Source of the DNA: Candidatus Omnitrophota bacterium
GTDB taxonomy: Bacteria > Omnitrophota > Gorgyraeia > JAHIPI01
Direction: 5' to 3'
Length of the DNA stretch: 43,306 bases
Assembly (NCBI GenBank): GCA_018894435.1
Contig: JAHIPI010000002.1
Span: 1-43,306, forward strand
Position 1 is the first letter of the stretch. Each line of letters begins with the position of its first letter. A program made the translations under genes and the position numbers. Of the stretch, positions 15,889 to 24,749 are shown in pieces. The notes below the pieces were generated by a model, which was not told where the DNA came from, did not search any database, and was given only the letters and a program-made list of their open reading frames with translations.

Positions 15889-18123
15889 ATGTTTAAAAAG
15901 TGTTTATTTGCCCTCATAATTTTCATATCTATCCCCGCAGGGCTTTATGCCATAGAGCCGTCGACGCGACCCCTTTATGATAATGAAAAAACCGGCCAAA
16001 AGACCATCCAGGAACTCCAGAAGTCCATATCGAGCATACAGCCTACCGCCGAAGAAACGGCAAGCGAGGAGAGAGCCACTCCGATAGTCGTAAATGGAGA
16101 CAAGGTCCAGTATGACTACGCAGAAAAGACTGTCAGCGGAACCGGAAATGTTTCCATAACCTACAAAGGCATAAAGCTTACCTGCGACAGCATTGTGATA
16201 AACGTAGATGAAAAAGAAGGTGTTGCCGAAGGCAACGTAACGCTTTACCAGGAAGGAAACACTTTTACATCCGATAAAGTTGTTTATAACTTTGCCACCC
16301 AAAAGGGCGAATTAATTAATGGCGCGATGAAAATGCCGCCGTGGTACGGAGAAGCGAAGCTTATACAAAAAACAGGAGATAAATTATATCAGCTTAACCG
16401 CAGCTACGTTACCACCTGCGACCTCGCAGAGCCGCATTACCGCATAGAAGCAAAGACCATAAAGGTCTACCTGGGAGAAAGGGTTACCATGTGGAATGCC
16501 TTCTTTTTGCTTGGCAACGTCCCCGTGATGTACATTCCGTATTATAACCACCCTCTCAAAGACAATATGCCTCAAATGGATATTGTCCCGGGTTATGATA
16601 AGGAATGGGGCGCTTACGCATTGACCTCCTGGAGGTATTTTTTCCATCCGGATTCCAAAGGGCATATCAACCTGGATTACAGGTCCAAAAGAGGCCTTGG
16701 GGAAGGCGCCGATTATAGCTATAAGCTGGACAAATTCGGAACCGGTTATGCGAGATTTTATTATACGCATGACCGCGAACCGCCGGATGCCGCCAAAAAA
16801 GACCGATGGCGCGCGCAATGGCGCCATCGCTGGCAAGTGGACCAAAACAGCTTAATGACTGCCGAGTACCACAAATTGAGCGACAAGGACCTGATAAAGG
16901 ACTTTTTCTATAAGGAAGAATACGAGGTGGATGAAGAGCCGCCTACATACCTGTCATATGTAGGCGCCAAGGATAATTATTCTTTTGAAATTTTGGCGGA
17001 TAAGAGAATTAACAGATTCTTCACAGTTACGGAAAAATTACCCGAAGCTAAGATGAAGATAGCGAAACTTAAATTGTTCAATTTTATGAATCTCTATTAT
17101 CAGGACTCCTCCAGTGTCGCCAGGCTTAATAAGAACTTCGCGGATGACTTGCCCGGATCGGCGTCGAACAATGATTACCAAGCCACGAGAATCGACTCAT
17201 ATAATGAACTCTCTTATCCGTTCCGGGTTTTAGGGTTTTTAAACTTGAATCCTTTTGTGGGCATAAGGGAGACCTATTATTCGGAAAATCCGCTGGACGA
17301 AAAAAATATAGTAAGAAATATGTTTACTAGCGGGGCCGAATTATACGCAAGGTTTTATAAGATATACGATATGGAGACAAATTGGCTTGGCCTTGATATA
17401 CACGACATAAGGCACCTCGTAATGCCATCGGCCAGGTATGAATATACAAATACGCCTAACTACGGTCCCGATGATTTGTACCAGTTTGACAGCATAGATG
17501 CCCTTTACGGAGAGAACGGCGTTAAGCTTATACTGGAGACCAAGCTTCAGACGAAAAGAAACGCGGATGGAGGCAACAAAAATACAGTGGACCTCGTGAC
17601 GTTTATAGCCGACACTAAGTATATGATAAAGGATGATATTGGGAACGAAAATGAACTCATGGATATAAACTTTGATCTTGAAATAAGGCCTTATGACTGG
17701 ATGTTTCTAAAGGCCGATGCGACTATAGATAAGAGTGAACACAGATTCAGTACTGTTAATGCGGATTTTTATTTTAATAAAGGAGAGGACATTGATTTTG
17801 GTTTGGGGTACCGCTATGAATGGGACGCGTTTTCGAATGAAGATAATACGCAAATCACGAGCCAGCTTACTTACAGGATAAACAAAGACTGGAAATTCCG
17901 CATATACGAACGGTATGAATTACATGATAAGAAGTTCCAGCAGCAGGAATATACGATATACAAAGACCTGCACTGCTGGACAGGGGAAGTTACCTGCCGC
18001 GTAAAAGATCAAAAGGATTATACTTTTTGGGTTGTTTTCAGGCTTAAGGCCTTCCCGGATATGCCGTTCCTGTTCCGTACGACCTACAAGGGCCCTGCGC
18101 CTGGCGAAGCTATGCAGCACTAA
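15889..18123 (+). CDS. lptD: LPS-assembly outer-membrane protein LptD (OstA)
   Basis: Inserts lipopolysaccharide into the outer leaflet of the outer membrane and is direct evidence for a diderm cell. A signal peptide spans residues 1 to about 21. The N-terminal OstA/LptA-like beta-jellyroll follows (VNGDKVQYDYAEKTVSGTGNVSI, AEGNVTLYQEGNTFTSDKVVYNF), then a long C-terminal region rich in alternating aromatic residues (from about residue 200) that forms the beta-barrel, beginning PVMYIPYYNHPLKD. 744 residues is normal. The partner LptE is not evident. It lies 4 bp after the ROK gene and ends at a strong bidirectional terminator. Confidence 0.93.
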   Translation: MFKKCLFALIIFISIPAGLYAIEPSTRPLYDNEKTGQKTIQELQKSISSIQPTAEETASEERATPIVVNGDKVQYDYAEKTVSGTGNVSITYKGIKLTCDSIVINVDEKEGVAEGNVTLYQEGNTFTSDKVVYNFATQKGELINGAMKMPPWYGEAKLIQKTGDKLYQLNRSYVTTCDLAEPHYRIEAKTIKVYLGERVTMWNAFFLLGNVPVMYIPYYNHPLKDNMPQMDIVPGYDKEWGAYALTSWRYFFHPDSKGHINLDYRSKRGLGEGADYSYKLDKFGTGYARFYYTHDREPPDAAKKDRWRAQWRHRWQVDQNSLMTAEYHKLSDKDLIKDFFYKEEYEVDEEPPTYLSYVGAKDNYSFEILADKRINRFFTVTEKLPEAKMKIAKLKLFNFMNLYYQDSSSVARLNKNFADDLPGSASNNDYQATRIDSYNELSYPFRVLGFLNLNPFVGIRETYYSENPLDEKNIVRNMFTSGAELYARFYKIYDMETNWLGLDIHDIRHLVMPSARYEYTNTPNYGPDDLYQFDSIDALYGENGVKLILETKLQTKRNADGGNKNTVDLVTFIADTKYMIKDDIGNENELMDINFDLEIRPYDWMFLKADATIDKSEHRFSTVNADFYFNKGEDIDFGLGYRYEWDAFSNEDNTQITSQLTYRINKDWKFRIYERYELHDKKFQQQEYTIYKDLHCWTGEVTCRVKDQKDYTFWVVFRLKAFPDMPFLFRTTYKGPAPGEAMQH

Positions 18124-18157
18124 AAAATGGGGACAGCTACCGCTGCCCCCATTTTTT
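18122..18157. terminator. Bidirectional intrinsic terminator
   Basis: A 16-bp stem with one A/C mismatch and a TACC loop, flanked by A6 on one side and T6 on the other (AAAAAATGGGG pairs with CCCCATTTTTT). It terminates lptD and, read on the other strand, the facing gene at 18137, whose last codons and stop lie inside the stem. Confidence 0.9.
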
Positions 18158-19300
18158 AATCTTTGAATATATAGCTATCCATCCGCTGGCGGCGAGGATG
18201 GAGATTAGGGGCATGATGGGGACCCTGAACCTTGAGCCGTTGCAGAGGCCCACGCCTACCACCGAGACGACGATAAAGTATATGATTGTAAGAAGTAGAA
18301 ATACCTTCGGAAGATTGTTATATCGGGCAAAAAATAATCCTATTATTAATGCTATTATCCACGGATAGCCGAATATTTTTGAAGCGACTTTAAGGGGTAT
18401 GTTTCTAAGATATTTCAGTGTTCCCGGCCTCGTCATAAAGTTTGTAAATGATTTAGTGGTATTTTTTATATAAAATAGAAGGGGCCCGGTTTCGGAACGC
18501 ACCGCTTCACTTTGCCGCGTATATCTGTGCAGAAGGCCCATATCCCGCAGGTCTATATTGTCTATGGTAGTGAAATCCGCTCTCCCCACTTTAAAATAAT
18601 TTCTACAATTCCATGCCCCTACTAATGCGTAGAAAATAAAAAGGAATATAAAGCCGTACCATAAGGCCCGTTTAGGCGCGCCGCGGAAAAACGCAAGTAT
18701 TACTCCTATGGCAATGCAAATACCCAGATAGTAGCTTATCGGCCTTATATAAGTGGCCGCGGCAAGTATTACCGCCGATACCGCAAGCAAATGTATTTTT
18801 TGTCCTTTAAGGAATTTTAGGAAAAAATAAATAAATATAGCCATAAAGACGGCATAAAGCGATTCGCTTAAGAGCATTAAGCTCGATATGGTAACGGGTA
18901 GGTCAAAAAGGAATATGAATGCGGAAAGAAGCGCGATCTTAGTATCCAGCTCATAAGCCGCTTTATAGACTATGTATCCGGCGAAAGTAGTAAGGAGGAT
19001 CTGGACGACTACTATACCATTGAACGGTATTTTTAGCGTTTGGTTTAAAAATCCTAGAAAAAGAGGGTAGCCCGGTGTCCTTCTCACCTCATATTTTACC
19101 CACCCGTATTTTTCGAAGGTGGCAAAAGTCCCTGTTTCAACCAAATTTACTCCGGGTTCGAGATAGGTAGGGGTATCCGGCATTGATATAAAAGACGGGA
19201 CATTAGCTATGCCATAGCCTAATAAGGCTAGCTTTATGCCTAAGGATACTGTTATTACCAATATTAAGATCTTATTATCCCTATTAAGCGCTGAAAGCAT
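18137..19300 (-). CDS. Integral-membrane glycosyltransferase, GT39/ArnT-like
   Basis: 387 residues with about ten hydrophobic segments. The first periplasmic loop contains SMPDTPTYLEPG and VRRTPGYPLFLG, which resemble the acidic and RTPGYP motifs of lipid-phosphate-sugar dependent transferases (PMT/ArnT, GT-C fold). Such enzymes move a sugar from a polyprenyl-phosphate donor to an extracytoplasmic acceptor. A good AGAGG ribosome-binding site precedes the ATG at 19300. It is the only minus-strand gene of the window and converges on lptD. The exact sugar and acceptor are unknown; the chain is shorter than ArnT (about 550). Confidence 0.75.
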   Translation of the reverse strand: MLSALNRDNKILILVITVSLGIKLALLGYGIANVPSFISMPDTPTYLEPGVNLVETGTFATFEKYGWVKYEVRRTPGYPLFLGFLNQTLKIPFNGIVVVQILLTTFAGYIVYKAAYELDTKIALLSAFIFLFDLPVTISSLMLLSESLYAVFMAIFIYFFLKFLKGQKIHLLAVSAVILAAATYIRPISYYLGICIAIGVILAFFRGAPKRALWYGFIFLFIFYALVGAWNCRNYFKVGRADFTTIDNIDLRDMGLLHRYTRQSEAVRSETGPLLFYIKNTTKSFTNFMTRPGTLKYLRNIPLKVASKIFGYPWIIALIIGLFFARYNNLPKVFLLLTIIYFIVVSVVGVGLCNGSRFRVPIMPLISILAASGWIAIYSKIKKWGQR

Positions 19301-19321
19301 GTTTTGCCTCTTTTAGGGTAG

Positions 19322-19366
19322 ATTATATATTTTCCACTATACAAAAACAAGGAAAAAGTGTATAAT
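19322..19366. promoter_or_regulatory. Divergent overlapping promoters
   Basis: On the plus strand, TATACA (19338-19343), 17-bp spacer and TATAAT (19361-19366) would start RNA about 3-4 nt before the ATG at 19377. On the minus strand, TATAAT reads from 19327 down to 19322, with TTGTTT at 19350-19345 after 17 bp. The two overlap, so the polymerases could compete. Confidence 0.5.
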
Positions 19367-19376
19367 AACCGCTTGT

Positions 19377-20138
19377 ATGTTTGCTGATAAGAAGATCGTA
19401 GTCGTTATGCCCGCATATAATGCGGAAAGGACCTTGGATAAGACCTATAAGGAGATCCCTAAAGAGGTAGTTGATGAGGTCCTTTTGGTTGACGATAGGA
19501 GCTGTGATTCCACGGTTCTTAAGGCAAAAGAATTAGGTATAGCGACTTATATACACGATATCAATAAAGGCTACGGCGGTAATCAGAAGACCTGTTACAG
19601 AGAGGCGTTAAAAAGCGGGGCGGATATCGTCATTATGCTTCACCCCGATTATCAGTATCCGCCAAAATTGATACCGACCCTGGCGGGGCTATTGACATCG
19701 GGTATGTTTGACGTAGCGCTTGGTTCGCGCATATTGGGCGGGATGGCGCTAAAAGGCGGTATGCCGCTGTATAAATATATATCAAACCGCGCGTTGACAT
19801 TTTTTGATAATTTAATAACCGGCCAGAAGCTTTCCGAATACCACACGGGCTACAGGGCGTTTACGAGAGAAATACTGCTCGATCTGCCGCTATTGGAAAA
19901 TTCAGACGATTTTATTTTCGATAACGAAATGTTGATGCAGGCGGCATATTTCGGATACCGGATAGGCGAAGTCACTTGTCCGACGAATTATAACAAAGAG
20001 GCATCATCCATATCGTTTGGCCGCTCCGTCGTATACGGTATTGGAATATTACTGATCGGGGTGAAATTTATACTACAGAAGATGAAGCTCGCGAAGTTCA
20101 GCATATTTAATCCCCATGGAAAGAAGATAAAAATATGA
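19377..20138 (+). CDS. Family 2 glycosyltransferase, polyprenyl-phosphate type
   Basis: 253 residues, GT-A fold. VVVMPAYNAERTLDKTYKEIP, VDEVLLVDDRSCDSTV (first acidic motif), NKGYGGNQKTCYREAL and the ADIVIMLHPDYQYPPKLIPTL motif resemble the DPM1/GT2 group that loads sugars on to polyprenyl phosphate or extends a lipid-linked chain. The hydrophobic end VVYGIGILLIGVKFIL could associate with the membrane. It is the first gene of the plus-strand glycan run; no Shine-Dalgarno precedes the ATG and the promoter is very close, so the mRNA may be leaderless. It overlaps the next gene by 4 bp. Confidence 0.85.
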   Translation: MFADKKIVVVMPAYNAERTLDKTYKEIPKEVVDEVLLVDDRSCDSTVLKAKELGIATYIHDINKGYGGNQKTCYREALKSGADIVIMLHPDYQYPPKLIPTLAGLLTSGMFDVALGSRILGGMALKGGMPLYKYISNRALTFFDNLITGQKLSEYHTGYRAFTREILLDLPLLENSDDFIFDNEMLMQAAYFGYRIGEVTCPTNYNKEASSISFGRSVVYGIGILLIGVKFILQKMKLAKFSIFNPHGKKIKI

Positions 20139-21226
20139 TAACGATGTTTAAACCCTATGTTTCCGAGAAAGTCGCGCCCGCTCTTACCGAGATACTTAAG
20201 ACGAGTTGGATAGGGCAAGGGCCTCACGTTGATAAGGTGGAGGAGAAGTTTGAAAAGATGTTCGATACATTCGGCGCCCTGACTTTGAATTCATGCACTT
20301 CGGCCCTGCACCTTGCGCTTATTCTTTCCGATCTGGGAGAAGGCGACGAAGTGATAACAACCCCCATGACCTGCTCGGCGACGAATATGCCGATACTCTA
20401 CGAAAAGGCCAGACCCGTTTTCGCGGATATACAAAAGTCATCGCTTAATATCGATCCTAAAGACATAAAAAAGAAACTTACCTCGAAGACAAAAGCCATT
20501 ATGGTGGTGCATTGGGGCGGTGAGCCGTGCGATATGGACGAGATATTGGCTATAGCGAAAGAAGCGAAAGTCCCGGTCATAGAGGATGCCGCACATGCTT
20601 TGGGCGCAAAGTATAAGGCGAAATACATAGGGGCGGTAAGCGATTTTACGTGTTTCTCTTTTCAGGCGATAAAGCAGATCACAACGGTGGACGGCGGTAT
20701 TTTGACCTGCAAAGACGATGCTCACTACAAGCGCGGAAAACTACTACGCTGGTACGGCATAGACAGGGACTTCAAGGGCGACATATACTGGAAATTTAAA
20801 GTGGAGGAAGCGGGGTTTAAGTACCATATGAATGACGTTACCGCTACGATGCTTTCCATACAGCTGGATGACCTTGAGAAGGTAAATTCGAGAAGGCGGG
20901 AGATAGTAAAACGTTATCGCGAGGCACTAAAAGATGTGAAAGGCCTGACATTGCTTGAAAAGAAGCCCGACAGAGAAAGCGGCAACTGGCTCTTTACAAC
21001 TTTAGTGGAACGCCGCGACGATTTTACAAAAATGCTGAAAGCAAGCGACATAGAGACACATATGGTTCACGTAAGATGTGACGTCTATCCTATTTTCGGC
21101 GGCAAGCGATTAGATCTTCCGGCCATGAATGAAGTGGAGCCGAAATACGTATCAATACCCCTTCATCAGGGGCTTACCGACGATGATGTAGATAAAGTGG
21201 TAAAGACGATAAAGAAGGGCTGGTAG
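20135..21226 (+). CDS. DegT/DnrJ/EryC1/StrS-family sugar aminotransferase (first)
   Basis: PLP-dependent transaminase of nucleotide-sugar keto groups. LNSCTSALHLALILSDLGEGDEVITTPMTCSATNMPI is the family opening, PVIEDAAHALGAKYKAK carries the PLP-ring Asp, and FSFQAIKQITTVDGG has the Schiff-base lysine at residue 180. 363 residues is normal. Most relatives have a keto-sugar source nearby; here RmlB (24750) makes dTDP-4-keto-6-deoxyglucose and is a possible supplier, as inference. Some DegT proteins lacking the lysine are dehydrases, but this one keeps it. ATG overlaps the upstream stop; only 2 bp separate it from the next gene. Confidence 0.9.
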   Translation: MITMFKPYVSEKVAPALTEILKTSWIGQGPHVDKVEEKFEKMFDTFGALTLNSCTSALHLALILSDLGEGDEVITTPMTCSATNMPILYEKARPVFADIQKSSLNIDPKDIKKKLTSKTKAIMVVHWGGEPCDMDEILAIAKEAKVPVIEDAAHALGAKYKAKYIGAVSDFTCFSFQAIKQITTVDGGILTCKDDAHYKRGKLLRWYGIDRDFKGDIYWKFKVEEAGFKYHMNDVTATMLSIQLDDLEKVNSRRREIVKRYREALKDVKGLTLLEKKPDRESGNWLFTTLVERRDDFTKMLKASDIETHMVHVRCDVYPIFGGKRLDLPAMNEVEPKYVSIPLHQGLTDDDVDKVVKTIKKGW

Positions 21227-21228
21227 AG

Positions 21229-22248
21229 ATGCGCTGCGATATAGTCATACCGGTCTGGAACATGAAGGAGCTTACCCAGCAGTGCGTAAATAGCGTCATA
21301 CGCCACACGGATTTTCCTTACCGGCTTATAATAGTGGACAATGCCAGCAACGAAGAGACAAAGGCCTACTTGGAGGATCTGGCTAAAAGAAAAGACGTAG
21401 AAGTTCGGCTTATCCGTAATGAAGAAAACCTTGGTAATTCCAAAGGCGCCAATCAGGGTATCCGCTCCTCCGATGCCGAATATGTATGCATATTAGATAA
21501 TGACACTATAGTGACGGACCATTGGCTTTCGGAAATGGTCAAGATAGCAGAGTCGGATGAAAAGATCGCGGTCGTTAATCCCTTAAGCAATTACGGCGCT
21601 AAAAAGCCGCTTGGCAGGTCATGGGATGATGTCGCGGCCGAAGCATATCAAAAGGGAAACGGGAAGTATCTGGAGACGGCGGCCGCGATAGGATTTTGTT
21701 TTCTTATAAAGAGAAAAGTCATAAACGATATAGGCGTTTGGTCTGAAGGTTACGGCCCCGGGTATTTTGAGGATACGGAATATTCTGTAAGGGCCATAAG
21801 GCGCGGGTACAAAATAGCGATAGCGCAAGGCGCTTATGTTGTTCATCTGGAACACTCCTCTTTTAAGCGGACCGGATTTTTCGACGAACTTTTCCAGAAG
21901 AACCAGAAGCTATTTTACGACGAATTTGGCAAATCCAAAAGGTTTCTTTATATACTTACGGGAAGCGAAAAGACCCTCGGCCTCGATAAAAACGCTTATC
22001 GGAACGCGCAGGAGAGAAACTGGATATGGGTCTTTATGCAAAAAGGCGCAAATATAAACTTACCGGTCCATGCGTATATAAAGTTGTTCTACCTAAATAA
22101 GCCGTTTTTCAGGACAAATTGCATTTTCAGGATACTAAAGAGAAAGAAGAAGTTCGACGCTATATATAGCGACTCCCTCCCAATTGCTGAGACATTGAGA
22201 TCGCTTAAGAATCTGCATGGGGCAGAAGTAGTTTACCCCGCATTGTAA
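21229..22248 (+). CDS. Family 2 glycosyltransferase
   Basis: 339 residues. CDIVIPVWNMKELTQQCVNSVIRHTDFPYRLIIVDNASNEET is a classic GT2 opening; YVCILDNDTIVTDHWLSEM holds the metal-binding D-x-D-like motif; PGYFEDTEYSVRAIRRGYKIAIAQGAYVVHLEHSSFKR matches the acceptor/base ED motif and the trailing His of rhamnosyl- and related transferases. A C-terminal extension of about 100 residues has no recognisable domain. The donor cannot be assigned, though rhamnose is plausible given the rml genes downstream. The gene ends in a GC hairpin at 22236-22258. Confidence 0.88.
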   Translation: MRCDIVIPVWNMKELTQQCVNSVIRHTDFPYRLIIVDNASNEETKAYLEDLAKRKDVEVRLIRNEENLGNSKGANQGIRSSDAEYVCILDNDTIVTDHWLSEMVKIAESDEKIAVVNPLSNYGAKKPLGRSWDDVAAEAYQKGNGKYLETAAAIGFCFLIKRKVINDIGVWSEGYGPGYFEDTEYSVRAIRRGYKIAIAQGAYVVHLEHSSFKRTGFFDELFQKNQKLFYDEFGKSKRFLYILTGSEKTLGLDKNAYRNAQERNWIWVFMQKGANINLPVHAYIKLFYLNKPFFRTNCIFRILKRKKKFDAIYSDSLPIAETLRSLKNLHGAEVVYPAL

Positions 22249-22258
22249 TGCTGCGGGG
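22236..22258 (+). terminator. GC-rich hairpin at the end of a GT2 gene, weak terminator or attenuator
   Basis: CCCCGCA (22236-22242) pairs perfectly with TGCGGGG (22252-22258) around the stop codon. No T-run follows, so full intrinsic termination is unlikely; it could protect the 3' end or lower read-through into ugd. Confidence 0.35.
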
Positions 22259-22276
22259 CAAGTACGGAAAGGTGAT

Positions 22277-23569
22277 ATGAAGATAGGAGTGGTAGGCGCG
22301 GGATATGTAGGACTTGTTACGGCGGCTTGCTTCGCCGATTTAGGCAACGACGTCGTATGCATGGATATAAGCGAAGAAAAGATAAAATCCTTAAAGAAGG
22401 GCATTATACCCATTTACGAACCGAAATTGGAAGGCATTGTAAAAGACGGCCTGAGGGAAGGCCGGCTTACTTTTACTACAGATATAGCCGCGCTTGTAAA
22501 AAAGACAGAGATAATATTTATAGCCGTAGGCACTCCGCCTAAAGAAAACGGCGACGCGGACCTCTCGCACATAGAAGACGTTTCGCGGAAAATCGCCGCT
22601 TGCATGAGCGCTTACAGGCTTATTGTGGAAAAGAGCACCGTTCCCGTCCATACAGGAAAGAGAATAGAAGAGATCATTACAGCCAACAATAAGAAAAAGA
22701 TAAAATTTGATGTCGCCTCAAACCCTGAATTTTTAAGGGAAGGCCAGGCAATAGATGATTTTATGCATCCCGATAGAATTGTCCTTGGCGTCAGGACCGA
22801 AAAGGCAAAACGCACGCTTACCGATTTATACTCAGCACTTAAAGCGCCGATGGTTGTGACGGATATAGAGAGCGCCGAGCTGATAAAGCACGCCTCCAAT
22901 TCATTTTTAGCGACTAAAATATCCTTTATAAATTCGTGCAGTAATATATGCGAGAAGAGCGGAGCCAACATATTGGATGTTGCGCGCGGCATGGGCATGG
23001 ACAAACGTATAGGCGAGAAATTTCTTAATGCCGGCGCCGGTTTCGGCGGTTCCTGCTTTCCAAAGGACCTCGACGCGTTTATCAGTATATCCGAAAAACT
23101 GGGATATGATTTTGGTATATTGCGAGAGGTAAAAAGAGTCAATGAAGAGCAAAAGATACTTTTCGCGAAAAAGATAAAACGCGCATTAGGTACCCTGAAG
23201 GCTAAAACCATCAGCATACTGGGCCTCTCTTTTAAGCCCGACACAGACGATATGAGGTGCGCGCCTTCCATTGATATAATAAATATGCTGAAGAAAGACG
23301 GGGCGAAGATAAGGGCATTTGACCCCAAGGCAATGGAGAATGCCAAAAAGCTTATCAATGGCGTAATCTTTTGCAATGACGCCTACAGTACCGTAAAAGG
23401 CGCTGACGCGCTCGTCATAATTACAGATTGGAATGAGTTTAAAGAGATGGACCTTGCGAAAGTCAAGAAGCTGATGAATAAACCGGTTATAATAGACGGC
23501 AGGAACATATACAATCCCGATATGGTTAAAAGATTGGGCTTCAAATATGTAGGAGTGGGGCGATTATGA
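22277..23569 (+). CDS. ugd: UDP-glucose 6-dehydrogenase
   Basis: Oxidises UDP-glucose to UDP-glucuronate with two NAD. The Rossmann motif GVVGAGYVGLVTAACFA is at the N-terminus; EKSTVPVHTG and NPEFLREGQAIDDFMHPDRIV follow; the catalytic cysteine is C260 in GFGGSCFPKDL; the C-terminal UDP-binding domain has LGLSFKPDTDDMR and a final Rossmann-like fold. 430 residues is normal. GGAAAGG precedes the ATG. UDP-glucuronate made here would feed UDP-xylose synthase at 28976. It overlaps rmlC by 4 bp. Confidence 0.95.
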   Translation: MKIGVVGAGYVGLVTAACFADLGNDVVCMDISEEKIKSLKKGIIPIYEPKLEGIVKDGLREGRLTFTTDIAALVKKTEIIFIAVGTPPKENGDADLSHIEDVSRKIAACMSAYRLIVEKSTVPVHTGKRIEEIITANNKKKIKFDVASNPEFLREGQAIDDFMHPDRIVLGVRTEKAKRTLTDLYSALKAPMVVTDIESAELIKHASNSFLATKISFINSCSNICEKSGANILDVARGMGMDKRIGEKFLNAGAGFGGSCFPKDLDAFISISEKLGYDFGILREVKRVNEEQKILFAKKIKRALGTLKAKTISILGLSFKPDTDDMRCAPSIDIINMLKKDGAKIRAFDPKAMENAKKLINGVIFCNDAYSTVKGADALVIITDWNEFKEMDLAKVKKLMNKPVIIDGRNIYNPDMVKRLGFKYVGVGRL

Positions 23570-24015
23570 TGATAGACGGCGTAAAGGTAAAAAAACTTAA
23601 GGTGAATGTGGATGATAGAGGCCGGCTTATGGAAATATTGAGGGCCGACGAGGACATCTTTCAGAAGTTCGGCCAGGTTTATATAACGACGGCCTATCCC
23701 GGCGTAGTAAAGGCGTGGCATCACCATAAAATTCAGACGGACAATTTTACCTGTGTAAACGGGAAAATGAAGCTTGCGCTCTACGACGCGAGGCCCGATT
23801 CGAAGACTTACAAGGAAGTGAATGAATTCGTAATAAGCCTTGATGACCCCATGTTGGTCCAGATCCCGCCTTCGGTGTATCATGGTTTTAAATGCGTAGG
23901 CAGCGGAGAAGCGTTGGTTATAAATATGGTGACAGAGCCGTATAATCACAAGGATCCGGATGAATACAGGACGGATGCGTACGATAATGATATTCCGTAC
24001 GATTGGAGGAAATAA
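23566..24015 (+). CDS. rmlC: dTDP-4-dehydrorhamnose 3,5-epimerase family protein
   Basis: 149 residues, cupin fold. DDRGRLMEILRADEDIFQKFGQVYITTAYPGVVKAWHHHKIQTDNF is the RmlC-type core with its histidines; GKMKLALYDARPDS and PMLVQIPPSVYHGFKCVGSGEALVINMVTEPYN complete the barrel. It is shorter than typical RmlC (about 180) and the His motif is WHHHKxQTD rather than GLHYQ, so it belongs to a divergent subgroup that may be an epimerase or an isomerase. Its position between ugd and rmlA, with rmlB and rmlD following, makes a rhamnose role likely. Confidence 0.8.
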   Translation: MMIDGVKVKKLKVNVDDRGRLMEILRADEDIFQKFGQVYITTAYPGVVKAWHHHKIQTDNFTCVNGKMKLALYDARPDSKTYKEVNEFVISLDDPMLVQIPPSVYHGFKCVGSGEALVINMVTEPYNHKDPDEYRTDAYDNDIPYDWRK

Positions 24016-24747
24016 ATGAAAGGCGTGATATTGGCAGGTGGATTGGGGACGCGTCTCAAGCCCCTTACTAAGATAACAAATAAGCACCTTCTTCCCATAT
24101 ACTCAAAACCGATGATCTATTATCCCATAGAGACTCTTGTGGAGGCCGGCATAAAGGATATACTGCTTGTGACCGGAGGAAATCACGCCGGGGAATTTTT
24201 AAGGCTTTTGGGCAACGGCCATCATTTCGGGTTAAAGCATATAAATTACACTTACCAGGAAGGGGAAGGCGGAATCGCCGATGCCCTTAAACTGGCGGAA
24301 CATTTTGCCGACGGCGAGAAAATTGTGGTCATACTCGGAGATAATATAGTAGAGAAGTCCATAAAGAAATACGTGGACAATTTCGCAAAGCAGGAATACG
24401 GCGCCAGGATACTTATCAAGAAAGTGGATGACCCGTGGCGGTTCGGCGTGGCCCAAATAAAGGATAAAAAGATAGTATCCATTAAAGAAAAGCCGAAAAA
24501 TCCAAAGTCAAAGTATGTAGTGGCGGGGATATATATGTACGATTCCAAGGTCTTCGAGATAACAAAACACCTTAAGCCGTCAAAGAGGAATGAGCTTGAG
24601 ATCACTGATGTGAATAACGCGTACCTCAAACTGGGCGAGCTTCATTACGATATATTAGACGGCTGGTGGACCGATTCCGGCACGTTTGACTCGCTGCTTA
24701 AAGCAAATGATCTTGTTGCGAAAAAAGAGAAGAGAAGGGGTAATTGA
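24016..24747 (+). CDS. rmlA: Glucose-1-phosphate thymidylyltransferase, short form
   Basis: Makes dTDP-glucose from dTTP and glucose-1-phosphate, the first step to dTDP-rhamnose. The nucleotide-binding GVILAGGLGTRLKPLTKITNKHLLPIYSKPMIYYPIETL is nearly textbook, with IVVILGDNIVEKS for metal binding and GWWTDSGTFDSLLKAN near the end. 243 residues corresponds to the short class lacking the C-terminal allosteric extension of the about 290-residue enzymes. It starts immediately after the rmlC stop and ends 2 bp before the rmlB start, so the genes are co-transcribed. Confidence 0.92.
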   Translation: MKGVILAGGLGTRLKPLTKITNKHLLPIYSKPMIYYPIETLVEAGIKDILLVTGGNHAGEFLRLLGNGHHFGLKHINYTYQEGEGGIADALKLAEHFADGEKIVVILGDNIVEKSIKKYVDNFAKQEYGARILIKKVDDPWRFGVAQIKDKKIVSIKEKPKNPKSKYVVAGIYMYDSKVFEITKHLKPSKRNELEITDVNNAYLKLGELHYDILDGWWTDSGTFDSLLKANDLVAKKEKRRGN

Positions 24748-24749
24748 GT

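Noticed and set aside
22612-24087. Two long minus-strand open frames (254 and 234 codons) opposite ugd, rmlC and rmlA
   Set aside because: They are antisense shadows: the plus-strand proteins have full conserved motifs, and the antisense translations match no family.
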